Positions 1 through 5,870 of a stretch of 9,828 nt of DNA are shown piece after piece. The stretch is from Candidatus Rokuibacteriota bacterium. GTDB taxonomy: Bacteria > Methylomirabilota > Methylomirabilia > Rokubacteriales > JACPHL01. Within the stretch, counting starts at the first letter, position 1. Each line of letters begins with the position of its first letter. The DNA lies in assembly GCA_016188625.1 (NCBI GenBank), contig JACPHL010000030.1, forward strand, positions 1 to 9,828. Reading direction: 5' to 3'. A program made the translations under genes and the position numbers. The notes beneath the pieces were generated by a model. The model was not told where the DNA came from, did no database searches, and saw only the letters and a list, made by a program, of their open reading frames with translations.

Positions 1-61
1 CACTATCATCTCACGGAGTCGGCCTCCTGCAAAGACCGTCCCGGCCAATGGGCCCGCGGGC

Positions 62-91
62 TCGACAGCCCCGGCGCCTGCTTGGTATAGT
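62..91 (+). promoter_or_regulatory. Putative sigma70-type promoter of the amidase operon
   Basis: A TCGACA box (62-67, five of six matches to TTGACA) lies 18 nt upstream of TATAGT (86-91, five of six matches to TATAAT). Transcription would start near position 98, giving a short leader of about 40 nt before the first gene. The call rests on the consensus match and position only. Confidence 0.5.
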
Positions 92-136
92 AGGCGCACT
101 TTGAAGGCCGACGGGTAAACCATGAGGAGGGATGAT

Positions 137-316
137 ATGGCGGTGGAGCCCGAGACCCTGAGACGCGTCGCCGGGGAGCTGGCCGCGCTCCCGGTGCCCG
201 AGGAGGACCTCGCCTCGGTCCAGCAGCAGGTGGAGCGGGGCGTGGAGGCCGTGCGCGCCCTCGACGAGCTTGACCTCACCGGGGTCGAGCCTCCGCTCGC
301 CTACCGGGTCGTGTAG
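137..316 (+). CDS. GatC/AtzG-like small amidase subunit (59 aa)
   Basis: This is a small acidic helical protein of 59 residues. Its ending, LDELDLTGVEPPLAYRVV, matches the conserved GatC pattern in which an 'E-x-D-T-x-G-V-E-P' stretch follows two helices. GatC is usually about 95 aa; this protein stops just after the VEPPLAYRV element, so it lacks the GatC C-terminal tail. Its length is closer to AtzG, the roughly 68-aa GatC-like partner of the amidase AtzE. I chose ATG 137 because AGGAGG (125-130) sits 6 nt upstream; the earlier in-frame ATG at 122 would overlap that ribosome binding site. An amidase-signature gene starts 14 nt downstream, so the two products probably form a complex in which this one stabilises the amidase. 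Family similarity is clear; assignment to GatC versus an AtzG-like group is inference. Confidence 0.8.
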   Translation: MAVEPETLRRVAGELAALPVPEEDLASVQQQVERGVEAVRALDELDLTGVEPPLAYRVV

Positions 317-330
317 ACGGGGCCCCCCCG

Positions 331-1743
331 ATGCCGGAGCTCCACTGGCTCTCCGTGACCGACCTCGCCCGCCAGATCGCGGCCGGCGCCGTCTCCCCGG
401 TGGAGGTCGTCGAGGCCCATCTCGCGCGGATCGAGGCGCTCGACGGCAAGCTCAAGGCCTTCATCAGTCTCTTCGCGGACCGGGCCCTCGAGGCCGCCAA
501 GGCGGCGGAGGCGACCCTGGCGAAGGGGGAGGCGCCGGGCCCCTTGCATGGGGTCCCCATCGGCCTCAAGGACCTCTACGACGTCCGGGGGGTCCCCACG
601 ACCGGGGGCTCGAGCTTCCTCAGGCAGCCGGCGGCCGAGGATGCCACGGTGACGCGCCGTCTCAGGGAGGCGGGGGCGATCGTCCTCGGCAAGCTGAACC
701 TCCACGAGTTCGCCTTCGGCCCGGAGGGGCTCAACGCGACCTACGGCACGGCCTGGAACCCGTGGGATCCGACGACCCACCGGCTCCCGGGCGGGTCGAG
801 CTCCGGCTCCGGGGTGGCGGTGGCGGCCGGGCTCTGCCCCGCGGCGCTGGGCTCGGACACCGGCGGCTCGATCCGCATCCCGGCCGCGCTCTGCGGGATC
901 GTGGGGGTGAAGCCGACCTACGGGCGCGTGAGCCGCGCCGGCGTACTCCCCCTCGCCTGGTCGCTCGACCATGCCGGCCCCATGACCCGGACCGTCGCCG
1001 ACGCCGCCCTCCTCCTCCGGGTCCTCGCCGGGTACGACCCCGGGGATCCGACCACGAGCGTCCTCCCGGTGGCCGACTACCCGGCGGCGCTGGACGGTCC
1101 GGTCAAAGGGCTCCGGGTCGGGCTCCTCCGCGAGTACTTCCTCGAGGCGGCCGACCGCGAGATCCAGGGCCTCGTCGCGGCCGCGGCCGGGGTCCTCGAG
1201 GGGCTCGGCTGCGCCGTCGAGGAGGTCCGGCTCCCGCACGCGACGTACACCGCGGCCGCCGCCTATGCCGTCATCACCGCGGAGGCGCTGGCCGTCCACG
1301 AGCCGCTCCTCCGGCGCCACGCGGCCGAGTACGCCCCGGACGTCCGCCAGCGCCTCCTCACCGGCCAGTTCCTCCTGGCCACGCAGTACCTCAAGGGCCA
1401 GCGGGTCCGTCATCTCCTCCGCCGGGACGTCGAGCAGGCCTTCGAGCGGGTGGACTGTCTCCTCGCCCCCACCGTTCCCATCGCCGCGCCCCCGCTCGAG
1501 GGCGGACGGGTCACGGTCAACGGCGAGAGCCGGGACCGCCGCGGCACCCTCCTCCGCCTCACCCGGGGGTTCAACCTGACGGGTCACCCGGCGGTCTCGG
1601 TCCCGTGCGGCTTCACCGCCCAGGGTCTGCCCGCCGGCCTGCAACTGGTCGGCCGCCCATTTGACGAGGCCACCATCCTCCGTCTGGCCCACGCCTACGA
1701 GCAGGCGACGGCGTGGCATCGCCGCCGCCCGCCGGCAGGATGA
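331..1743 (+). CDS. Amidase-signature family hydrolase (GatA/AtzE-like)
   Basis: This 470-aa protein hydrolyses or transfers an amide group through the amidase-signature Ser-cisSer-Lys triad. The parts are visible: Lys80 in GLKD, the cis-Ser at about Ser156 in GGSSSGS, and nucleophile Ser180 in SDTGGSIRIPA, with the family's 24-residue serine spacing. The C-terminus has the usual FNLTGHPAVSVPCGF and GLQLVGRPFDE motifs. The length is close to GatA (about 485 aa), and the gene would often be annotated as Asp/Glu-tRNA(Gln) amidotransferase subunit A. However, no gatB lies nearby and its GatC-like neighbour is shortened, so a stand-alone amidase resembling AtzE (1-carboxybiuret hydrolase) or another small-molecule amidase is at least as likely. 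The substrate cannot be told from sequence. The start has no clear Shine-Dalgarno but lies 14 nt after the small-subunit stop, suggesting coupled translation. The stop overlaps the next ATG (ATGA). Confidence 0.92.
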   Translation: MPELHWLSVTDLARQIAAGAVSPVEVVEAHLARIEALDGKLKAFISLFADRALEAAKAAEATLAKGEAPGPLHGVPIGLKDLYDVRGVPTTGGSSFLRQPAAEDATVTRRLREAGAIVLGKLNLHEFAFGPEGLNATYGTAWNPWDPTTHRLPGGSSSGSGVAVAAGLCPAALGSDTGGSIRIPAALCGIVGVKPTYGRVSRAGVLPLAWSLDHAGPMTRTVADAALLLRVLAGYDPGDPTTSVLPVADYPAALDGPVKGLRVGLLREYFLEAADREIQGLVAAAAGVLEGLGCAVEEVRLPHATYTAAAAYAVITAEALAVHEPLLRRHAAEYAPDVRQRLLTGQFLLATQYLKGQRVRHLLRRDVEQAFERVDCLLAPTVPIAAPPLEGGRVTVNGESRDRRGTLLRLTRGFNLTGHPAVSVPCGFTAQGLPAGLQLVGRPFDEATILRLAHAYEQATAWHRRRPPAG

Positions 1744-2435
1744 GCCTCTCCGGCACGGTCGTCGCCCTCCACCTCTCGGTGGGGTCCCGCGAGCCGCCGC
1801 CACCGGTCCCGGAGGTCCGCGCCCTCGCCGACTCCGGCCTCGAGGGGGATCGCCACGCCAGGCCGGGGGGACGGCGCCAGGTCCTCCTGATGGAGGGCGA
1901 GGTCCTCCGCGAGCTCGGCCTCGGGCCCGGCGACGTCCGCGAGAACATCACCACCGAGGGGCTCCAGCTCGCAGAGCTGGCACCGGGGACCCGGCTCCGG
2001 CTGGGCGGGATGGCCGTGCTCGAGCTGACCGGGTCCTGCCGCCCGTGCGCGCGGATGGACGAGGTCCGGTCCGGGCTGGCCGGGGCCCTGGAGGGGCGCC
2101 GCGGGGTCCTGGCGAGGGTCCTCGCCGGGGGGGTGATCCGGGTCGGCGACCCGATCGAGGTCGAGGCGGTCGCCCTGCCGCTCGAGGACGCCCTGGACCT
2201 CCACCCCTTCCGTCCCGAGGAGATCGCCTCGGTGGTGGCGGAGTACCTCGCCCAGGCCTCGAGCGCCGGCCTCGGGGAGGTCCGGCTCATCCACGGCCGG
2301 GGGCGGGGGATCCAGCGCGCGGTGATCCGCCGGGTGCTGGGCGAGCTCCCCCAGGTCCTCGCCTTCGCCGACGCCCCGCCCGAGCGGGGCGGCTGGGGGG
2401 CGACCGTGGTCCGACTCAGGCGGGAGGGCCCGTGA
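1740..2435 (+). CDS. MOSC domain-Smr domain fusion protein
   Basis: This 231-aa protein joins two domains. Residues about 1-143 are a MOSC domain, the sulfur-carrier fold related to the molybdenum-cofactor sulfurase C-terminus. It shows GLEGDRH (33-39), GGRRQVLLM (43-51), the RENITTEG motif (67-74), the candidate sulfur-carrying Cys100 in GSCRPC with Cys103, and the closing GGVIRVGDPI. Residues about 151-227 are an Smr domain, the MutS2 C-terminal nuclease/nucleic-acid-binding fold. It has LDLH (152-155), IHGRG (184-188) and the terminal GGWGATVVRL. ATG 1740 overlaps the amidase stop as ATGA, giving translational coupling; a GTG at 1713 is in frame but lies inside the amidase and is less likely. 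MOSC proteins are predicted to deliver sulfur to metal-sulfur sites, and Smr domains cleave or bind branched DNA or RNA. What the combination does is unknown. Both domain calls rest on several motifs. Confidence 0.88.
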   Translation: MSLSGTVVALHLSVGSREPPPPVPEVRALADSGLEGDRHARPGGRRQVLLMEGEVLRELGLGPGDVRENITTEGLQLAELAPGTRLRLGGMAVLELTGSCRPCARMDEVRSGLAGALEGRRGVLARVLAGGVIRVGDPIEVEAVALPLEDALDLHPFRPEEIASVVAEYLAQASSAGLGEVRLIHGRGRGIQRAVIRRVLGELPQVLAFADAPPERGGWGATVVRLRREGP

Positions 2436-2451
2436 GCGGGGAGACGGCCGC

Positions 2452-2652
2452 GTGCGGTTGAAGCTCCAGGAGGTGGAGCGGATGCTCGGGGCCGAGCCCG
2501 GGAAGTCGCTGGAGGAGGTCCTCGGGGTCTTCGAGGTCTTCGCCTCGGGCTCGCTGACCGACGAGGTCTACGTCCTGGAGGACGTGGCCGGCAAGCGGAT
2601 CGCCATCGCCCCCAAGGAGTTCAAGGAGCGCCACCGCCCCCCCGCAGGCTAG
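2452..2652 (+). CDS. Hypothetical protein, 66 aa
   Basis: I do not recognise this short protein. It starts at GTG 2452, preceded by GGGGAG (2438-2443) at an 8-nt spacing, and follows the MOSC-Smr stop by 16 nt, so it is the last gene of the amidase operon. The protein is mixed acidic and basic, with an N-terminal amphipathic stretch (LKLQEVERML), a central segment that looks like beta strands (DEVYVLEDVAGKRIAIAP) and a basic tail (KEFKERHR). No signal peptide, membrane segment or metal-binding cysteine is visible. Codon use matches the neighbours. The well-placed ribosome binding site and operon position support a real gene; function unknown. Confidence 0.65.
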   Translation: MRLKLQEVERMLGAEPGKSLEEVLGVFEVFASGSLTDEVYVLEDVAGKRIAIAPKEFKERHRPPAG

Positions 2653-2678
2653 CCGGGCTCGCGCGCTCCCGACCCTCG

Positions 2679-2770
2679 GCTCGCGGAGGGGGTGGTCCGC
2701 TCCGAGCGCGGGCTTCGCCCGCGCAACGTTAGGGGGGAGGCTCGGAGGGGGGTGGAGCCCCCCTTCGAGC
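2679..2770. repeat. Hairpin-rich spacer between convergent operons (repeat module A, likely bidirectional terminator)
   Basis: Three inverted repeats lie between converging genes. The first pairs GCGGA (2683-2687) with TCCGC (2696-2700), extended by GCTC/GAGC. The second is GCGCGGGC-TTC-GCCCGCGC (2706-2724), an 8-bp stem. The third runs 2740-2770 with a 13-bp stem containing six G (2747-2752) against six C (2758-2763) around a TGGAG loop. Parts recur at 3646-3768: GGGCTTCGCCC, GGGGGGAGGC, and a G6-yGGAG-C6 hairpin core matching at 16 of 17 positions. No T-run follows, so a classic intrinsic terminator is not certain, but the site is right for stopping both transcripts. Confidence 0.7.
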
Positions 2771-2947
2771 TTACTCCTTGGGGGGCGACTTGATGTTGCG
2801 GTAGAGGAAGTCGGCGTCGAGGGGGGTGAGGTCGAACCGCCGGCAGGCCTCGTCGATCAGGCGCGTGCGGTCCGCCTTGGGGTTCTCCTCGAGCTGCTCG
2901 TTCACCCACTTGAGGGCCTTCCTCACGCTGGGCTCGCCGAGACCCAT
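2771..2947 (-). CDS. Conserved-looking small protein, 58 aa
   Basis: This gene is short but well supported. ATG 2947 is preceded on its strand by AAGGAGGAG (2964-2956) with an 8-nt spacer, and it starts 4 nt after the HAD phosphatase stop. The ribosome binding site therefore lies in the 3' end of the HAD gene and translation is probably coupled. The product starts MGLGEPSVRKALKWV, carries a charged helical segment (NEQLEENPKADRTRLIDEA) and ends with CRRFDLTPLDADFLYR followed by NIKSPPKE. It is soluble, probably all-helical, with one cysteine, and has no signal peptide or membrane segment. I cannot assign a function. The layout (two helices joined by a PKAD turn) could be a small helical adaptor or DNA-binding fold, but that is a guess. 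The stop is followed directly by the hairpin spacer. Confidence 0.75.
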   Translation of the reverse strand: MGLGEPSVRKALKWVNEQLEENPKADRTRLIDEACRRFDLTPLDADFLYRNIKSPPKE

Positions 2948-2951
2948 CTCG

Positions 2952-3623
2952 TCAACTCCTCCTTGCCGTGGCGTTCAGCGAGGCCAGCGCCTCGGGGAGG
3001 GCCTCCAGGCTGGCCAGCACGAGGTCGGCCTCGGAGAGGTCCTGCCCGCGGGTCGCGGGGCAGGGGATCGCCACGCACGCCATCCCGGCGGCCTTGGCCG
3101 CCAGCACGCCGTTCCGCGAGTCCTCCACGGCCAGGCACGCCGCCGGCGCGACGCCGAGCCGCCGGGCCGCGAGGAGGTAGACGTCGGGGGCGGGCTTCCC
3201 GCGCAGGAGCTCCTCCCCCGAGACGATGGCGGCGAAGCAGTCGGCGAGCCCGAGGACGTCCAGGGTCGCGTCGATCAGGGGTCGGACGGAGGAGGAGGCC
3301 AGGCCGAGGGGGACCCCCTGGACCCGGAGCCGCCGGGGGATCTCGGGGACCCCCGGCAGCGGCCGCGGCTCGGCCCGGATGAGCCGGACCAGGGCGTCGG
3401 TCTTCTCCCGGACCAGGGCCTCGGTGCCCGGCTCCAGGTTGTGGATGATCCTGAGGATGCGGAACAGCTCGGCGTCGGTGGCGCCGAAGAACGCCTGGTT
3501 GTCGCGCTCGGTGTAGGTGGCGCGGTGGGAGGCGAGGATCTCCCGGACCGCCCGGAAGTGGAGCGGCTCGGAGTCCACCAGGACCCCGTCCATGTCGAAG
3601 ACGACCGCCACAGGCTGTTCCAT
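2952..3623 (-). CDS. HAD-superfamily hydrolase, beta-phosphoglucomutase-like phosphatase
   Basis: This 223-aa cytosolic protein belongs to HAD subfamily I with a helical cap, the group of beta-phosphoglucomutase, phosphoglycolate phosphatase and sugar-phosphate phosphatases. Motif I is FDMDGVLVDSEP, with nucleophile Asp10 and general acid/base Asp12. Motif II is Ser110 in LASSSVR, motif III Lys143 in GKPAPDVYL, and motif IV Glu167-Asp168 in EDSRNGV, the Mg2+ site. The cap lies at about residues 15-88. Length is typical and every catalytic residue is present, so the enzyme should be active on a small phosphorylated metabolite; the substrate cannot be deduced. ATG 3623 is the natural start just before motif I, although its upstream G-rich sequence gives only a weak ribosome binding site. 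The 58-aa gene is coupled downstream; the AhpD-like gene lies 149 nt upstream on the same strand, separated by the hairpin repeats. Confidence 0.92.
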   Translation of the reverse strand: MEQPVAVVFDMDGVLVDSEPLHFRAVREILASHRATYTERDNQAFFGATDAELFRILRIIHNLEPGTEALVREKTDALVRLIRAEPRPLPGVPEIPRRLRVQGVPLGLASSSVRPLIDATLDVLGLADCFAAIVSGEELLRGKPAPDVYLLAARRLGVAPAACLAVEDSRNGVLAAKAAGMACVAIPCPATRGQDLSEADLVLASLEALPEALASLNATARRS

Positions 3624-3645
3624 GGCGACCCCCGGCCTCCCGCCG

Positions 3646-3768
3646 CCCCCCAGGAGTGCTTTTTGGGGGGAGGCAGGCCCCGAAGCCTTTCGTCAGCGGC
3701 GAAGCCGGACTGGCGAAAGGTGGGCTTCGCCCAGGGCCGTCGGAAGGGGGGCGGAGCCCCCCTCCGAG
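3646..3768. repeat. Modular hairpin repeat (module B) between the AhpD-like and HAD genes
   Basis: A run of inverted repeats fills this spacer: six C (3646-3651) against six G (3665-3670); an 11-bp stem CCTTTCGTCAG/CTGGCGAAAGG (3686-3696 with 3710-3720) enclosing GGC-GAA-GCC; TGGGC-TTC-GCCCA (3721-3733); and a G6/C6 hairpin (3741-3766). It shares GGGGGGAGGC, GGGCTTCGCCC and the G6-yGGAG-C6 core with 2679-2770, in a different order. It looks like a REP-like mobile or slippage-generated intergenic family, and may attenuate or end the upstream transcript. Confidence 0.7.
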
Positions 3769-3772
3769 GCTC

Positions 3773-4066
3773 CTAGGCCTTCTGGGCCTGCTCCTTCTCG
3801 TAGCGGGTCTTGAACTCCTTGTTCAGGTCCTCGATCCCGTCGATGTGCTTGATGGTACTCCAGGCGGCCCGGGCGGCCCCCCGCATGGCGTAGTAGAGCG
3901 CCTCCATGATCTCGTCATCGGTGGCACCGGCTTGCTTCGCGGCCGCGAAGCGCGCTGGCACTCAGGAGGTGCAGCCCGCCGCGGCCATGGCCGCCATGGC
4001 CACGAGCTGGCGGGTCTTCTCGTCCAGGACCTCTGGGTAGTGAATGCCAGCGAACTCTTTCAGCAT
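3773..4066 (-). CDS. AhpD-like / carboxymuconolactone decarboxylase-family protein, putative selenoprotein (CxxU)
   Basis: Read with UGA (3964-3962) as selenocysteine, this gene encodes 97 aa of the AhpD/CMD family, small helical thiol peroxidase-type reductases using a CxxC redox pair. Family features lie on both sides of the UGA: LDEKTRQLVAMAAMAAAGCTS before it and VPARFAAAKQAGATDDEIMEAL after it. They match the usual 'D-x-K-x-R-x-L-...-G-C-x-x-C-...-A-G-A-T-x-x-E-I-x-E-A' pattern. The UGA stands exactly where the second cysteine belongs, giving Cys32-Thr-Ser-Sec35. A strong hairpin follows (separate entry). ATG 4066 has AGGAGG (4080-4075) 8 nt upstream; an earlier ATG at 4168 overlaps the -10 box and adds an unrelated N-terminus. 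AhpD-like selenoproteins with CxxU are known in other bacteria. The alternative is a nonsense mutation or base error (UGC/UGU to UGA). Selenocysteine genes (selA, selB, selC, selD) cannot be checked here. Confidence 0.82.
3924..3961 (-). promoter_or_regulatory. Putative bacterial SECIS element directly after the UGA
   Basis: On the minus strand the 38 nt after the UGA can fold into one hairpin. The apical part is the perfect palindrome GCTTCGCGGCCGCGAAGC (3951-3934), a 7-bp stem with a GGCC loop. A lower stem pairs the first 8 nt after the UGA with 3931-3924, apart from one mismatch and a 2x2 internal loop. The loop begins 18 nt after the UGA and starts with G, in line with known bacterial SECIS features (loop roughly 16-37 nt from the UGA, G early in the loop). 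GC-rich coding DNA forms hairpins easily, so this supports but does not prove the case. Confidence 0.6.
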
Positions 4067-4163
4067 CGACGATTCCTCCTGACAGTCAGGTTCGGGTTCG
4101 GCCCTCCGGGGCGTCCGGTCCTCCCACCCCGGCAGGCAAGGGTGAAACAGCGCGCAGGTCGCT

Positions 4164-4193
4164 ATCATACCTCCGAAGGCGCGATCCCCCCAA
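4164..4193 (-). promoter_or_regulatory. Putative promoter of the AhpD-like gene
   Basis: On the minus strand TATGAT (4169-4164, five of six matches to the -10 consensus) is preceded, at 18 nt, by TTGGGG (4193-4188), a weak -35. Transcription would start near 4157, leaving about 90 nt of leader before ATG 4066. Confidence 0.4.
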
Positions 4194-4207
4194 AAATTTC
4201 GGACCAG

Positions 4208-4248
4208 GCCAATTGGCTCTTTACATCGTTGGAATTTTGAGGTAAATG
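4208..4248 (+). promoter_or_regulatory. Putative promoter and operator of the PdxR-type regulator
   Basis: This AT-richer stretch in a GC-rich genome carries the perfect 10-bp palindrome GCCAATTGGC (4208-4217) and a second TTGG (4229-4232) in direct orientation 16 nt from the first. TTTACA (4220-4225, five of six to -35) lies between them, with TAAATG (4243-4248) 17 nt downstream as a weak -10. MocR-type regulators often bind direct repeats in their own promoter, so this is a plausible autoregulatory site, possibly also acting on the divergent AhpD-like gene. The spacing to the gene start is tight. Confidence 0.35.
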
Positions 4249-4268
4249 GATGGGTAGGAGCAGATGCC

Positions 4269-5784
4269 GTGCAGATCCCCCTGGACCGCGCCAGCCCGGT
4301 CTCGCTCTCGCGCCAGATCTCGCGCCATCTCGAGCGCCTGATCCAGACCGGGGTCCTCCAGCCAGGTCAAGCTCCCCGCCACCCGGGAGCTGGCCCGGAC
4401 CCTCGGGGTGAACCGGGCCACGGTCGCCACCGCCTACCAGACCCTGGTGGCGGAGGGGCTGGCCTCCGCCCACGTGGGGCAGGGGACCTTCGTCGCCCGC
4501 CGGGACGGGGGTTCGCTGGCCCCGCCGCCGGCCGAGCCGTTCCTCGACTGGGACGGGCACTCCTCCCGGGCCGCCCGCCGCCTGGTGGCCGATACCCGTC
4601 GGCGGAGCTCCTTCGACCTCCTGGCCCGCGCCCGTCCGGGTCTCATCTCCTTCGCGGGGGCGATGCCGGACGCGAGCCTCTTCCCCACGGACGCCTTCCG
4701 GCAGGTCCTGAACCGGGTCATCAAACGGGAGGGCGCCGCGCTCCTCCAGTACCACGCCGTCAGCGGCTACCCGCCCCTCAAGCGCTTTCTCATGGGCTGG
4801 CTCCTAAGGCACGGGATCGAGGCCACGGAGGACGAGATCCTGATCGTCAACGGCTCCCAGCAGGGGCTCGACCTGATCGTCCGGATCCTGCTCGACCCCG
4901 GCGACCCGGTGGCGATCGAGCAGCCGACCTACCCCGGGGCGCTCCAGACCCTGGAGGCCTTCCAGGCCCAGCTCCTCACCGTCCCCGTGGGTGAGGCCGG
5001 GCTCCGCCCCGAACCCCTGGCCCGGCTCCTCGACCAGCACCGCCCGAAGCTCCTCTACTGCCAGCCGACGGCCCAGACCCCCACCGGGCTCTCGATCCCC
5101 CAGGAGGCCCGCCTCGAGCTGATGGCGCTGGCGGCCCGTCGCCGGCTCCCCGTCGTGGAGGACGGGTTCGGGGGGCCGAGCTACCAGGAGACGCCGCCCC
5201 CGCCGCTCAAGGCCCTCGATCCCCACGGGCTCGTCATCCACCTCGGGAGCCTGTCCAAGATCCTCTTCCCGGGGTTGCGCCTGGGATGGATCGTGGCGTC
5301 CCGGCCGGTGATGGAGCGGCTGCTCGCCCTCAAGCAGCTCTCGGATCTCCACACGAGCGCGCTCCTGCAGGCGGCGGTCTTCCAGTTCTGCCAGCGCCGG
5401 CTGCTGGAGCGCCACACCCGGGTGGTCCGGGCCGAGTACGCCCGCCGCCGGGCCGCGCTGCTCGCCGCCCTCGGCCGGCACATGCCGGCGGGGACCTCCT
5501 GGACGGTGCCCGACGGCGGGTTCTCGCTCCTGGTCACCCTCCCCGGGCGGGTGGACACCGACGCCCTGCTCCCCGAGGCCGTGGAGCGCGGGGTGGCCTA
5601 CACCCCCGGGGCCTTCTTCTTCGCCGACGGCAGGGGGGCCTCGACCCTCCGCCTGAGCTTCTCCGGGATCCCGGCCCCCCGGATCGAGGAAGGGGTCCGG
5701 CGCCTGGCCGAGACCGCGCGCCCGGCGCTCCGGCGGCGGGCCCCGCGCGCGGTCGGGGAGCGGAGCGAGCTCCCCCTGGTCTAG
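4269..5784 (+). CDS. pdxR: MocR/PdxR-type regulator (GntR HTH + aminotransferase domain), frameshifted in the HTH
   Basis: The protein joins an N-terminal GntR winged helix to a fold-type I aminotransferase-like domain. GTG 4269 has AGGAG (4256-4260) 8 nt upstream and opens with PVSLSRQISRHLERLIQ and GVLQPG. The expected continuation KLPATRELARTLGVNRATV, then YQTLVAEGL and VGQGTFV, lies in another frame starting around 4369. Joining them as P-G-x-K-L-P needs two extra bases at 4365-4368; loss of two G from a GGGG run would explain it. The C-terminal domain has the PLP lysine in HLGSLSKILFPGLRLGW (4408-frame residue 284), ED(251-252)GFGGPSY, and QTPTG where many relatives have QNPTG. PdxR senses PLP and controls pdxST, which follow 86 nt downstream on the same strand rather than divergently. 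As written, only a product from GTG 4408, lacking the first HTH helices, would be made. A sequencing error and a real lesion cannot be told apart. Confidence 0.85.
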
Positions 5785-5870
5785 TGAAACTTCACGAGCT
5801 AAAGCAAAGCCGGGCAGGCGGTGTGCCGGGGATGCCCCGCCGGAGCGATGCCTGAAAGGAGGACAGGACG

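Noticed and set aside
270-1664. Long plus-strand frame overlapping the amidase
   Set aside because: Arg/Gly/Pro-rich low-complexity translation without motifs; an out-of-frame shadow of the amidase.
137-1743. Complete GatCAB tRNA amidotransferase operon
   Set aside because: No gatB follows; the next genes encode the MOSC-Smr protein and a 66-aa unknown.
301-1803. Long open frame on the minus strand opposite the amidase
   Set aside because: It is rich in Arg, Gly, Pro, Glu and Asp with no recognisable motif, as expected for the antisense of a GC-rich gene. The plus strand encodes a complete amidase.
2826-3776. Plus-strand frame opposite the HAD phosphatase
   Set aside because: It is antisense to a gene with all four HAD motifs and shows no domain of its own.
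3962-4168. Start of the AhpD-like gene at ATG 4168, giving a longer N-terminus
   Set aside because: The extra residues resemble no part of the family, that ATG overlaps the TATGAT box, and ATG 4066 has AGGAGG at 8 nt.
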